Positions 44,015 to 54,677 of a stretch of DNA of 64,000 nt are shown here, piece after piece. This DNA comes from Trametopsis cervina. Lineage: Eukaryota > Basidiomycota > Agaricomycetes > Polyporales > Irpicaceae. The stretch covers positions 806,001 through 870,000 of the forward strand of contig MU278349.1 of assembly GCA_022385755.1 (NCBI GenBank), written 5' to 3'. The first letter of the stretch is position 1, and each line of letters opens with the position of its first letter. Made by a program: the position numbers and the translations under genes. The notes under the pieces are model-generated. The model was not told the origin of the DNA, did no database searches, and worked only from the letters and a program-made list of their open reading frames with translations.

Positions 44015-44762
44015 CTACCGTGCCAGGTGCTTGAGCGACAAATGCATAGCGTACGCGTCCTCGCCGTCCGCATCTGGAGTGGTCATGGGTAAAAGGCCGT
44101 AAAACAGAACTAAAGACTCACAGTATTTCTTCTCGATGTTCTTCACCGTGAATCCAAGAGTATCCTTGTACAACGCCAAAGCCGCCCTATTCGACTTTCT
44201 TACATGCAGCGACACGAAAGAAGCTCTATACACTGTAGCCATAGCTTCCTCTGTGTATTCCAGGTAGTCAGAATGTGACAAAATGCGTGCATAAGTGCAG
44301 ACTCACGAGACTGCACCATGAGCCTCTTCGCCAACCCCAGCCGGCGGTACGACCTCAACACAGATATCGATGTGACATGTCCATGCGCATCCTCGCCCTC
44401 ATTGACGTCTTCTTCCCTGTTCCAATGTTAGGACGTGCTTTATGTACACAAAGCCACTGCTTCACGCACATTTTAGCCAGAATGTATCCCACTATCCGTC
44501 CCTTGTGATCTTCTGCAACATAGGATAGCTGAGGCCATGTTAGAGCGTGGTAAAGATCTGCGTCCCCTTTTCAGCGTGCGTTCCTTGACCATTAGATATA
44601 TGGGATGTGCGCACAGTATTTCATCGTGTAGTTTTCAGGCAGATTTTGCAAGTTACAGGCTTGCATGCCCATAAGGTCGTCTACCTAACGTTCCTCAGTT
44701 CTATTTTACCGTATGAAAGATATAGAATACTTCTAGCGTACCGTTGCCTGCCGTATATTCAT
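44015..44762 (-). CDS. NAA10: N-alpha-acetyltransferase 10, catalytic subunit of NatA
   Basis: Transfers acetyl groups to nascent N-termini (Ser/Ala/Thr/Gly) on ribosomes together with Naa15. Six exons, about 160 residues. The tiny first exon MNIRQAT joins [20 protein letters not shown] and [20 protein letters not shown]. Then come [40 protein letters not shown] with the acetyl-CoA-binding RRLGLA loop, [20 protein letters not shown], and [20 protein letters not shown] at the stop. It lacks the long acidic/basic tail of animal Naa10. Internal introns are 50-80 bases. Confidence 0.93.
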
Positions 44763-45121
44763 CGTCGCCCGTACAAGCTATGAGATTGTGGTAGTAGATG
44801 AAGCTTGGGATGCCGCGCGCAATGATAGGCACCCGGCGGCCAAGAAATACGCTGATCATAGCTTTCAATATCAATGATCACATGCGTTGACTGAAGCTCA
44901 ACGCATGCGCTACAATATCGACTTGTATGTGAGTTTTCATGTTCATAACCATTGAATGACGATATGTTACATTCTGCGTGCCAATACTGGAATGTGCGTG
45001 GGTATGCATTGGGACTCAAAAGTCCATGGGGAAATGCGGAAGGTAGAAAGGGACCACCAACTATTACATATGATTACAGACAAACGGGTTCTATGCGTAA
45101 CTTACTCTTTATACATACAAA
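44763..45121. other. Intergenic region with perfect inverted repeat
   Basis: 359 bases between GRR1 (upstream, minus) and NAA10 (minus). It holds a 10-base perfect inverted repeat, catgcgttga at 44881-44890 and its complement at 44898-44907, separated by 7 bases. Confidence 0.6.
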
Positions 45122-48078
45122 TCATTGGCTGTGGAAATCTGTACTTCGGTGTCGACTTGAAGATCCTGAATCGTCAGGAGGGTGACCGTTCGGGCCTCGC
45201 CCTAGAAAGAATGAACTGGCGTATTGTTCTGCAGCAGAGATGGTATTGCGGAGACTGCGTTTAACACTTCGTTCACGAGCGTCGGCCTCTTGGCCGTTCA
45301 TGTAACCATGCCGCTCTGAACCTAGTGCTGATTGTACAGAATCCTGGAGTTCTCGCGTTGTTGGGGTAGCCGGATTGGAATCGGCGGTGTCGGAGGGGAC
45401 TAATGTCCAGGTGGAGGAAGCGTCTGGCCGAGGTGCTGGATGCGTGAACGAGTTGGATGAGTCTGTGAACACGGAGCTGACTCCATTTGTGTGTTCGTTG
45501 TATACCGCACGTGCGGCCGACACATTCATAGGCATGCTTCCGTACGCCGCATTATGCGGAGGGGATGATACGAGAACTACGGAGTCCGCAGACCACCGAC
45601 CATTGTGAAAGGCATGATCTGCTCCGCGACCGTGCCCAATTTCGGCAAAGACTAGATCAGGTGTAATCACCCCTGTCCGCATTGGCTGATGCGCCTCCTG
45701 GTAGTTGCGAAAGAAAGCAGTACCTGTAGAGTGATTTGTGCCGCCACTGCGATTAGATGCGGCTTCGCTAGGTGTTGGGGAGGTGGAGGCTTCGATGATA
45801 GGATGCTGACCGAACCCTCTTCCGCGTCGTGAGGGGCCAGCAGTCGGTGTGGGGGCAACAGGTCGCGCATACGAGAAGTTCCCGGAGTGGAGAGGAAGAC
45901 TAGGGAGGCTGTTTCTGGCAACCGGAGTAGATGCATGGTCTCTGCTCATGAGCAGCTCTCGACTGAGATAGGGCGCACTATAACGAGGTTGAACGTCCAT
46001 AGGTACGTTGTTAGGATGGGGGAGGACGGAGCGCATAGTGCGGTGATCAGCGAAAGTAACCGTTCCGTGGCGGACTGGTCCATGGTGAACGTACTCTTCT
46101 TCCTCCTCGTCTTCGTCTTCTTCATCATCATCTCCGTCATCCACGATTTCCGTCTGCACATGCTCATGAATGTACATGTCCTCGTCATCGTCATACTCCG
46201 TGCCACTACCGCCAGTGATCTCATCCGTGATCGTGTTGAATAACTCCGCGAGGAAATCTCGTAGCTGCGAAACTCCCTTTCCTGAGTACACACAGAAAGC
46301 AGAACGCTGGCTGTCGTTAAATTCCTGTGCGCATCAAATGAGTCAATGCTCTACCCCACATTGATGATCGTACTCACATTAGGAGGATCGCGACAAAACC
46401 GTTGTAATTCTGGTCGGCGGAATGCTGTGACGCCGGTGAGACTGAGATGAGTCAACTTCAGTAGCTTCTGAAGCAAGTAATGGATGGCCATGACGGATAT
46501 TTGATCACAATAAGATAGATGTATGCGCTCCAAGGTGGAATGCCGTTCTGCAAGTGAGTAGATAGCCTGATCTGTGAGATTCCTAACTCGGACGAGTCCT
46601 ATGCGGCGCAGTTTTTGCAAGCCTGAAAGCTCGAAAACAGACATATCCGTAAGCTGCATGCAGTCTTGGATCCTATCAGTACCACGCTTGTGAAGGACAG
46701 GCAATTACATACTCGCGAGATCAATGTATCTCAAACGCGTGCAGGCTCGTGCTAGTGAGCGTATTGACCGGTCGGTTATACTCCCCGCGTGTCCCAGATG
46801 CAAATAGTGAAGGTGTTTCCCGATGCTGCAAATGGCCTCGACCGCGCGATCCGTCAAGAGTGTGCATTTTGCAAGAACAAGATTGCGAATCTTAGGCGCA
46901 GCAGAAGCGATGCCCTCGACAGCATCATCGGTAATGAGACAGCATCCCGTCAAATCTAGCATGCGAAGGTGGTGGCAAGAGCGAGTGAGGTGAAGAGGGG
47001 GAAGCCTATCATTGTAATACATGGCGTTGGAAGGGAAGGGGTTGAGGCCAGGTTGGGCAATGATCTCGGGCTTGACGGGTGCGGGGAAAGCAGAGTCGGT
47101 GAGCTCCACGCAATGTGACAGGCGCAGCTCTCGCATATTGCCCGAGAAAAGCCATAGATCTCTGATTGAAACATCAGTTATAAGTTTGCAGTGGTTCAGA
47201 TCGAGCTCGAGTAAGAGGGGACAGGATTTGGCGAGAGCAGAGACGGCTTCATCGGTGATTTTCTCGACACCGCTGAGTTTGACTCTGCGCAAAAGTGGGC
47301 AGTTCGCAGCGAGGGCCAGTAAACCTTGGTCAGTGACCTTCTTGCAGCCCCCAAGATTGATCCCCTGGAGACGTTTCGTGGACGACGCGAGTGCAACAAT
47401 GGCCCTGTCTGAAGTTTCTTCCACTCCGGTGAGATCTAATGCGACGAGATTTGGACAGCACGGTAGCACTCTGGCGAGCGCACCGTCGCTGAGCTCATTG
47501 CAGTTGATAAGAGTCAGGCGTTCCAGACGTACGCACTGCGTCAAGCGCGTGAACAGTATGTCGTTGAGGTCTTTACCCAGATACAGGAAGTTGAGACGAC
47601 GAATGAACCGTGCGTATAGGAACGTTTGGTCGTCTTTAGATAACGCCCGCATCATCTTGCCCAGAGTGTCAAGCTTTGAGAAGTTGGGCCTGTGCCACAG
47701 CAGTTCAACTGAGCACTCGCACCAACCTCGACAGACAAGCATAGTGTGGTAGAGGTCGCGTGATGAGTGCAGGTGTTTGAGGATATGGATAAGGATTTCC
47801 GGGGGTAACCTGCTGGCAGGCGAGCTCTGACATTTCCCGGAGACAGTAGGGGATCCAGGATGAGGGAATTGAGATTTTGACCACTGCGCAGGAGAGACGG
47901 CGACTGGTTCAGACGGGGCATAGAAGGTGGATTTGTTGAAGTCATCGTTATCGTCGTCGTCTGAGAGGGAAGTCGTGGACTGTGCGGGCGACTCATGCCT
48001 GTACACCGCGCCGCGCGACGAGCTTGTGTGCTTCCCGGGCGGCCTCATCGTGGTTGGTGACAACAATGGCGGGAGCAC
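45122..48078 (-). CDS. GRR1: F-box/leucine-rich repeat protein, SCF ubiquitin ligase subunit (Grr1)
   Basis: Substrate receptor of an SCF E3 ligase; in yeast it links glucose signalling, nutrient sensing and G1 cyclin turnover. It starts MLPPLLSPTTMRPPGKHT; a second ATG at 48048 is equally possible. The F-box is SRLPPEILIHILKHLHSSRD and LVCRGWCECSVELLWHRP (about residues 88-135). A dozen or so leucine-rich repeats follow with the NC/GC..(I/L)TD pattern: INCNELSDGALARVLPCCPN, LGGCKKVTDQGLLALAANCP, LNHCKLITDVSIRDLW, LTGCCLITDDAVEGIASAAP. After two introns the C-terminal part has EFNDSQRSAFCVYSGKGVSQ, typical of fungal Grr1, and a very acidic stretch (DDGDDDEEDEDEEEEE). A long Ser/Pro-rich tail ends HRSTDFHSQ. 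About 940 residues. Confidence 0.92.
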
Positions 48079-48143
48079 GTGGAGAGCGACAAGAACAGCA
48101 TATCAGGCAGCGCTTACGTCAGCCGCAGGATGGACACAACTTT

Positions 48144-48819
48144 ATGCATATGGCCTCTTTCATCCATGGAACTGACCATGACTGTGTCCAGGTTATCGTT
48201 ACCCAACCGTCCTCGCCTGAGGCGCAGCAACTCGAATTTCCTCTCAAGTACAGGCCACCCCTCACCGATACATCCTCTTACTCTTCCGACGAATTTGGCA
48301 TACCAGCTATCACGCATACACGCACATTGAGTCCTATCACCCCAGGTTCCTCGTTAATGAATCTGCCATCTCCGCCATCTCGTTTTGAGGCTCTACTAGC
48401 CGATACACAACTACCGACGCCGGGACCTGCCCATTTCTTCGCCAGACGAGCGCTGTGGCTTACACCCGTCCCTCATCCTCCCTCTTCGACACCACACCCG
48501 TATAAGAAAATCAATCCAAATCTTCAGGCGCTATTAGAAGGCCCCGTCGAACGACTTTGCGAAGACGCTAATTGGAAAGGAGGGATTGGAAAGATATGCG
48601 AACGGATACTTAACAGAGAGCTCATCACATACCGAATGCCATTGCGTCACCTGGTTCGTTCTCGTTTGCGTCCTCTCACGCGCATTTCACTAACCTGTAT
48701 TCAAAAAGACAAAGATGCTTCAAGCAAACTGGATGGTGGACAACGTCTGGCCGAAGGGGCAACTTGTCCCTTCCTCTGACGAAGAAAAAGCAGATCGTGA
48801 AGAATGCACAGTCGCCTAG
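48144..48819 (+). CDS. Uncharacterised protein divergent from GRR1
   Basis: I do not recognise this family. Two exons. The frame MHMASFIHGTDHDCVQVIV continues as VTQPSSPEAQQLEFPLKYRP, a Ser/Pro-rich middle (ITPGSSLMNLPSPPSRFEAL) and a more ordered C-terminal part: INPNLQALLEGPVERLCEDA, NWKGGIGKICERILNRELIT, MPLRHL, then after a 55-base intron TKMLQANWMVDNVWPKGQLV and a short acidic tail ending ECTVA. The end was set by splicing at cttcaaaaag; without it the frame stops at 48779. The start is uncertain: upstream frames overlap the GRR1 5' end, and the first exon might begin further upstream. About 205 residues, soluble, function unknown. Confidence 0.55.
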
Positions 48820-49086
48820 ATTTTCGGCTATCGTGCACATCATAGCAGTATTGCCGATGTCGTGATCTCGGAAGATCTGAACACAAGACGCATGCATAGC
48901 CGGCCTGTGGTTGGGTGATCGCGGCGCCCATGGGAAGTAATGGGTCTCGGACAGGCTGTTTCGTCGAGGAGCTCGGCGCAGAGCATGGGTTGTGAAGACA
49001 GTTGTAATATACATGGATTGAGTAGTGCCAGTTGCCGAAAAATATATTGGCATCAATCTGGCTCTCTGAGAAGACTCATTTTGGCG

Positions 49087-49536
49087 TTACCGCACTGGGG
49101 GAGAGACCTGTGGCGGGACCTTAGCGAACTCTATGGCCGTGTTGTAACCATGCACGCACCAAAATGACACCGTCGCCCCGTACAAAGAGCATGTCCATCT
49201 TGCGCTTTGCGATCTAATGAACAAGGAGTGAGCAGCGTGCACAGGGACTATAACATGAGTGACTCGCATTAACTGTGTGCTGTTCACTTGCAGCACCTTC
49301 TGGCTGTTCCACAATCATTATTGTCTCTTCCACATCACTCATGATGAGGTTCATATGACCATCGTACGCCTGCAGTTGACCGTTGTAAGCGTCATCTCGT
49401 GCAGGAAATACACCAACGAGCTCACATGTAGTACGCCAGTCAGCTCGCGATCACCCCGAAGCTTCACAAATACACGCTCACTCAGTGATAGTCGAATGAG
49501 GTCGAACGGCTCTTGTATAACCGCGGAAGGGTCCAT
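49087..49536 (-). CDS. LSM3: LSm3, U6 snRNA-binding Sm-like protein
   Basis: Subunit of the LSm2-8 ring on U6 snRNA and the LSm1-7 mRNA-decay ring. Four exons. It starts [20 protein letters not shown]; Sm1 motif: [20 protein letters not shown] then [14 protein letters not shown]. Sm2 motif: [20 protein letters not shown] and stop, with the RGD that contacts RNA. The junction around [17 protein letters not shown] is the least certain; the frame requires a GT at gttaatg. About 95 residues, normal for LSm3. It is divergent from U1C with only 152 bases between start codons. Confidence 0.93.
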
Positions 49537-49688
49537 CGCGGAGAGTAGTGAAGACGAATGAATGCGTAGGTCATTATGCAGCCAGCTTGGTTCAGACAGT
49601 CTTTTGGCGTTTAATTGCCACGTGGAGGGAAACTCACTCTGCCAGAAACTCTGTGGCGAGTCCGCGTCCTTCTATCGCAGCGACCACC
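49537..49688. promoter_or_regulatory. 152-base bidirectional promoter, LSM3 / U1C
   Basis: The only sequence between the ATG of LSM3 (minus, 49536) and the ATG of U1C (plus, 49689), so both 5' leaders and the promoters must share it. No TATA box was seen. Both products act in the spliceosome. Confidence 0.7.
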
Positions 49689-50523
49689 ATGCCCGTGAGT
49701 GCATACTCTTTCCCCACATTGAGAATAGTATTAACACCATATAGAAACACTATTGCGACTACTGTGATGTCTTCTTGACGCATGACTCCGCTTCTGGTAA
49801 GTTTCATCGCTGCAGCCTGCTGCAATTGCTGACATTGCATGCAGTGCGAAAGGCTCACAACAGCGGCAGAAATCATCTTGCAAATGTCCGGGACTACTAC
49901 GCATGTGCGTTCTTTTCTTTATATACACCTTTGTCTTACTGAATACTGTTTACACAGCTCTCGGGCACGACAAAGCGCAGAATATTATTGACCAAATCAC
50001 AGCTGCATATGAATCCGGCGGCGGTCCTCCACCTGGAGGCTTTGGATTTGGCCCCCAACATCTAGCTCCGCCTCCCTCCTTTGCTGGTCCCCCTGGAGCC
50101 TTCCCGCCGCCGCCGTTCGGAGGTATGTAATGTCGTCTGAATGTGCGTTCGCTTCTGACCATATTTTATGAAGGTGTCCGTCCGCCATTTCCTCCCGGTA
50201 TGCCTCCTCCAGGTATGATGCCTCCAGGTGCTCCTCCTTTCCCACCAGGTATGGGCCCGCCGCCCCCAGGTATGCCCGGGTTCCCCCCTCCAGGTCAGTA
50301 ATAAGTTGTTCCATCGAATTATGTCTCACGGATGATAATAGGTATGCCTTTTCCTCCTCCCGGTGCTAATGCCGCGCCTGGAGGCCCTCCTGGCGCTCCT
50401 CCCTTCCCGCCTCCCAATGGGAACTTCGTTCCTCCCGGTCCAGGTCCCACTGGCGATCAGGGTGGTCCCGCAGGCCCCGGCGGTATTCACCCAGACAGAT
50501 TGCGTATGATGGGCGGGAGGTAA
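49689..50523 (+). CDS. SNRPC: U1 snRNP C protein (U1C zinc finger)
   Basis: Stabilises 5' splice-site pairing with U1 snRNA. The start is in a 6-base first exon, ATG CCC (49689-49694), spliced over a 50-base intron (49695-49744) to AAACACTATTGC, giving [19 protein letters not shown]. The next exon gives [20 protein letters not shown], completing the U1-type C2H2 zinc finger (C-x2-C...H-x5-H), followed by [20 protein letters not shown]. The rest is Pro/Gly/Met-rich ([18 protein letters not shown] and similar), ends LRMMGGR and is split by two more introns. About 210 residues. The zinc finger and the Pro-rich tail are diagnostic for U1C (Yhc1 in yeast). Without the micro-exon no sensible start exists, which supports the model. 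Confidence 0.93.
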
Positions 50524-50713
50524 TCTACTCGATTATGCCAGTTCTTCGCTGTAGTCCATTGCATGTTGTCGATTGAGTTTGTTTTTGTAATGCATCGTCG
50601 TGCCAAACACTGTACATGAGATCGTGGGAAAGTATGCCTCTGGCTCCGGAGGCTGATTTTGTATGACAACTTTGCGCCAATTTTCACCATGACTCAACAA
50701 TCTTGGAGCTGGA

Positions 50714-51988
50714 ATGCAATATCTGAAGTCCATCTGTGATATCCACCACCAAGTCAGAAGCAGATTCCGTTCCATAGTGACAATGGCTACCCGCACCAGG
50801 GTGCTGAGCTGCGACCCGTCATCCATCTCATTCCCTACCGCAGATCCCGACGTCACTGACAAACAAACCTTAGAAGCTCTACGCGATGCAGCCAGCCTGT
50901 TATCAGGCCAGCAAGTCGTTGCGTTTCCAACAGAGACTGTTTACGGTCTGGGTGCTTTAGCACTTGATGCTACTGCAGCTGCACGTATATTCTCGACCAA
51001 GGGCAGACCGGCAGACAACCCCCTCATCGTGCATGTATCATCAGAGGATATGCTCCATCGTCTGCTCCCCAAATCGTACGACCTCCCACGAAGCTATGAG
51101 ATACTCATGAAGCATTTCTGGCCGGGGCCGCTGACTCTGCTGTTCCCGACCGATTCCAGTCTGGTACCCTCAATAATCACCGCAAACCAACCTACAGTGG
51201 CCGTCCGTATGCCTTCACATCCTGTTGCAAGGGCTTTAATTGCGATAGCGAATGCTCCAATAGCAGCACCTAGCGCGAACTCCTCTGGTAAACCCAGTCC
51301 TACCCGAGCCGAGCACGTCTTCCAAGACTTGGAAGGCAAGCTTGACCTAATACTAGACGGAGGGCCATGTGATGTTGGACTGGAGAGCACAGTTGTGGAT
51401 GGTCTTGGGATAGATTGCGCAGTGCGCGTACTGAGGCCAGGAGGGGTTACTGTGGAGGATATAGAGAAGGTCTTGCGGCAGGACTGGCAGGACAGCAATG
51501 CCCCTCCTCGAGTGCTTGTCCACCGTCGTGACTACCGAGATGAAGCTATGGAATTGGCCCCAACTACACCCGGCATGAAGTATCGACATTACTCTCCATC
51601 CGTACCCGTGATCCTGCTGCATACCATCTCAAGCCCATCACCTGGCAGTCAAGTATTTTCAATGACATCGCTATGCTCGTCCCTGAAAGCAAGATTTCCG
51701 GGGGTTGAAGACGTCCACGTTGGTGTGCTCGCACCCTCTGACTCACCTGTTCTAACGGGTCTTCCTGATGGTCTGGGTATCTCATGGCATCTACATCCTC
51801 TGGGCGCCATCTCGGAACCGTCGGTCACCGCACAGCGATTATTCGATGGCCTGCTCACGCTAGAACGTGCCGGTGTCGATATCATGATCATCGAGGAAAT
51901 AACTGAGGAAAGAGAAGGTCTCGCGGTCATGAATCGTGTCAGGAAAGCCGCCGGCGAATCAGTGTGGCTACAGTCCGATGCGCTCTGA
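50714..51988 (+). CDS. SUA5: Threonylcarbamoyl-AMP synthase Sua5 (YrdC/YciO)
   Basis: Makes threonylcarbamoyl-AMP from threonine, bicarbonate and ATP, the first step of t6A37 tRNA modification. No introns, unusual here. The YrdC domain has SLLSGQQVVAFPTETVYGLG, ARIFSTKGRPADNPLIVHV, FWPGPLTLLFPTDSSLVPSI, VAVRMPSHPVARALIA and PIAAPSANSSGKPSPTRAEH. GLESTVVDGL and VLRPGGVTVEDIEKVL close it. The Sua5 C-terminal domain follows with GMKYRHYSPSVPVILL and ends ESVWLQSDAL. Two possible starts: 50714 gives an Arg/Ser-rich lead (MQYLKSICDIHHQVRSRFRS) resembling a mitochondrial signal, and 50783 (MATRTRVLS) a cytosolic form. Two starts from one gene would fit the need for t6A in both compartments. 424 or 401 residues. 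Confidence 0.94.
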   Translation: MQYLKSICDIHHQVRSRFRSIVTMATRTRVLSCDPSSISFPTADPDVTDKQTLEALRDAASLLSGQQVVAFPTETVYGLGALALDATAAARIFSTKGRPADNPLIVHVSSEDMLHRLLPKSYDLPRSYEILMKHFWPGPLTLLFPTDSSLVPSIITANQPTVAVRMPSHPVARALIAIANAPIAAPSANSSGKPSPTRAEHVFQDLEGKLDLILDGGPCDVGLESTVVDGLGIDCAVRVLRPGGVTVEDIEKVLRQDWQDSNAPPRVLVHRRDYRDEAMELAPTTPGMKYRHYSPSVPVILLHTISSPSPGSQVFSMTSLCSSLKARFPGVEDVHVGVLAPSDSPVLTGLPDGLGISWHLHPLGAISEPSVTAQRLFDGLLTLERAGVDIMIIEEITEEREGLAVMNRVRKAAGESVWLQSDAL

Positions 51989-53037
51989 GGACATAGTTGA
52001 CCAGTCAATCAGGCTGCAGGATTTATGGTCAGTCTTCCTAATATTTTTGAGGTCAACAGAACGTAGTACTTATATAATACATAGGTAAATAACTCGATAC
52101 ACGAGGTAACCACTATACTGTACGGCGCACGTCGAGTTGTGATGGTCTGTGGGTCCACACAAGAAGGAACCAAACATAGAGACGGATATATAAGACGAGA
52201 GATGAAGGCCCTTTCGTAGGCATAGCCACCCCCCTACCTTTGCTCTATGCTACACCCCCTCTTCTCTACCCCATTCCATCTCCTGCCTGGACATGGCTCA
52301 CAACCATCTCAGAGTACCTCGTGTTTGCCCACAGACGCTCACTCACGGTGCGTACGCCCCCGCCAACTTCAACGTATTCCCGCCTACCTTCTGTCACAAT
52401 CGCAGTACTCTGGTCATCCATGTGACACTTCCCTCATGTCGGTGCCACCCGGCAATAGGGCGGCAAAACTGCAGCCTCGAGGACTGCTATCTGATGTGGC
52501 ACGAACAAAGCAACGAACGAGAAATACTTTTTACTGTACCCCCCTTTGGCGACCCCGCTGTCTGGTGGACACTAGACCATGCGCTTACGTCCACCCATTG
52601 CACATATGCTGGAGGTAGACATAGCTGCTGTCGCCGCCAATATTCACTTCGGAGTCATGGTGCATTGGTGGTCTGAACCCGCACCACAGTGAGCGAGTGG
52701 CAACGAAGTCGAGGCGGGATGGGTCAACATTTCGAGGCTGGTATAATGGGCCTCCAATCGGCTCGACGCCGAGCTAACTGATCGATCCATCGCATCTCTG
52801 GTCAGTGTCGGACCCCATGTCTGAAGTCAGTCTTACCTTGCGCATCACAACTCAGGGTTGCTCAATAACCCGCATTATGCTTAGCTCCTACACGACCTCG
52901 AGGAATACAACACGTGCATCTTACTTTCTTCCGCCACAACCCTCGGTCGATATCACACAGTGGGATTTCCCTTTGGCGTATCACGTACGCTTTCCTTTGA
53001 ACATAACGTGGCAAGAGGCCGCACACGAGCCTGCGCC
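51989..53037. other. Intergenic region (1.05 kb)
   Basis: 3' flank of SUA5 and upstream region of the HMG-box gene. A TATATAA at about 52187 precedes three overlapping plus-strand ORFs (52240-52676); the longest (52293-52676, 127 codons, starting MAHNHLRVPRVCPQTLTHG) has no recognisable domain. From 52805 the sequence is open in frame with the HMG-box gene. Confidence 0.4.
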
Positions 53038-53044
53038 TATAAAG
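53038..53044 (+). promoter_or_regulatory. TATA box of the HMG-box gene
   Basis: TATAAAG lies 178 bases before the ATG at 53222. It sits inside the upstream in-frame open stretch, which argues that the stretch is promoter or leader rather than coding. Confidence 0.45.
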
Positions 53045-53221
53045 TTCGTTCGTTTGGCCTCCTTCTTCAGAGCTTTGGGGATACGCGCTTTTATCTCACT
53101 TTCTCCTCTTATTGATCTGTGTTCTCAATATCAAGCTTTTGCGGAAATACCTCGCTGTGCAATACCCTGGTACGTGCACGAAGGTCTTTTCTTCTCCAGT
53201 ATACTGACACCACCCAAAGAC

Positions 53222-54677
53222 ATGTCTTATCCTTCACCTCTTCACGTCACCCCTTCTCCAACCCACACAGCAGTCTCGCTGGTCGACTCTGAACATGTGG
53301 TCGTGAATATGCGATCGTCTAAGACGTCATCGCAAGCTTCCCCCCACGAAGGTTGTATCCCGGTGGCACCTGCGCGCTCACCTACGCCGGCCGCTAGCTC
53401 ATTGAAGACAGACGACGACGAGAAATGGATGCCACCCGCTGATATCTTGATCATCCTCAGGAAATCGTTCCGGCCAGACTCTCATTCGAAGAAGACGCGT
53501 ATTCCGAGGCCATCCAATGCCTTCATGCTCTTCCGCTCCCTGATGATCAATAACCGCTTGCCCGAGTGCATGGGCAACCGACAGCAGAATATCAGTCGCG
53601 TTGCTGGAGAAGTTTGGAACAAGCTCAGTGACGAGGTCAGGCTTGCTTGGCACGAACAGGCTGAGTTATACGCACAAGAACACGCATTGAGGTACCCAGA
53701 TTACAAGTTCTCCCCCGCCCGCAAAGCTCCGATCAAACCGAAGGAGGAGGAGCTCGAAGGCCAGAGCAAGGAGGACTACATTCGCCACTTACGGGAGAAA
53801 TACATGGGTGTCATGGGGCCTGCAGTGGCACCGGCTCGCAAGCGTAAGGCCAAGGCTCGCAAAGTGAAGACGGAGGAGGAGGAGTATGAGCTTTCACCCA
53901 AGCGTACCCGCTCACGTGTACGCGTTGCTCCTGAAGAGGCCACAGTGGAGTCGTCCAATTCACACACAAGGGCCCCCACTCCTGCTTCCACGCCCATCGT
54001 TCCCCCCACAAGTGTCCCTGTTCCCCCTTGGCGCGCCCCGCGACAGGCGGTTGAGGTCGAGCCTGCTTACGACTTCCTCCCCGTGCCGAATGACTTTGGA
54101 GGCTTGGCGGCTCCGCACTATGTCGGTCGTACCTCTCCCATATCGATGCCACCCGAGGTTCCCATTCGTCGTAAGGCCTATCATGATCACAACAAGGTAC
54201 GTCCACGTACTACATCGCCTTCAGGCGCGGTTTGACCAACACTTGTTCTAGATTACTTCTATCCCGACGTATGAGAATGCCTCTATGTCCCCGGCTTATG
54301 GCCCGGGACCAGGGGCTTACGGGACGTACGCACACGATGTGCTCGGCCTTGGAGAGCTCGCCTATCCCACTTTCTATACCCCGTACCATCTCGCAGCTCA
54401 TCACGGACCGTACTCCACGACTACCCCTGTTCCCTCCCCTTCCGACGCTTCACTTGGCTACCCCGACTATGGGTTCGCCTTCACGAACGAGCTTTTTGCA
54501 AGCCTCGCCAATAACTCTGGCTGTATCGCCACCAGTACGCTGGCCGAGCTCGCAGGATCGTCGGGTACATCACACGAGGAAGTGCACGCTACTGCGCATT
54601 CTCCGAGCACTTCGCGGACCACATACAACCCGAAGGTCGAGACGGCAGACGACGCATCGTTTACTTCTGGGGTCTAG
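53222..54677 (+). CDS. HMG-box transcription factor (MATA/SOX-type box)
   Basis: Sequence-specific DNA-bending regulator, nuclear. It starts MSYPSPLHVTPSPTHTAVSL. The HMG box spans about residues 92-165: RIPRPSNAFMLFRSLMINN, NRQQNISRVAGEVWNKLSDE, VRLAWHEQAELYAQEHALRY and PDYKFSPARK, with the 'RP-NAFMLFR' and 'S...G..W..L' landmarks of the mating-type/Rox1 subclass. Basic patches follow (ARKRKAKARKVKTEE, KRTRSRVR), then Pro/Ser/Tyr-rich low complexity. One intron (about 54197-54251) leads to the last exon ending ADDASFTSGV. The frame is open back to 52805; I use 53222 because a TATA box lies between. Such HMG factors act in sexual development and stress in basidiomycetes; which one this is cannot be told, and no pheromone or receptor gene lies nearby. 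Confidence 0.82.

Noticed and set aside
45375..45608. Plus-strand ORFs antisense to GRR1 (also 45887-46243 and 47021-47752)
   Set aside because: They overlap well-supported GRR1 exons on the other strand; shadow ORFs.
53222..54677. HMG-box gene as the mating-type locus
   Set aside because: Agaricomycete mating loci use homeodomain pairs and pheromone/receptor genes, none of which are nearby; HMG-box genes are dispersed in these genomes.
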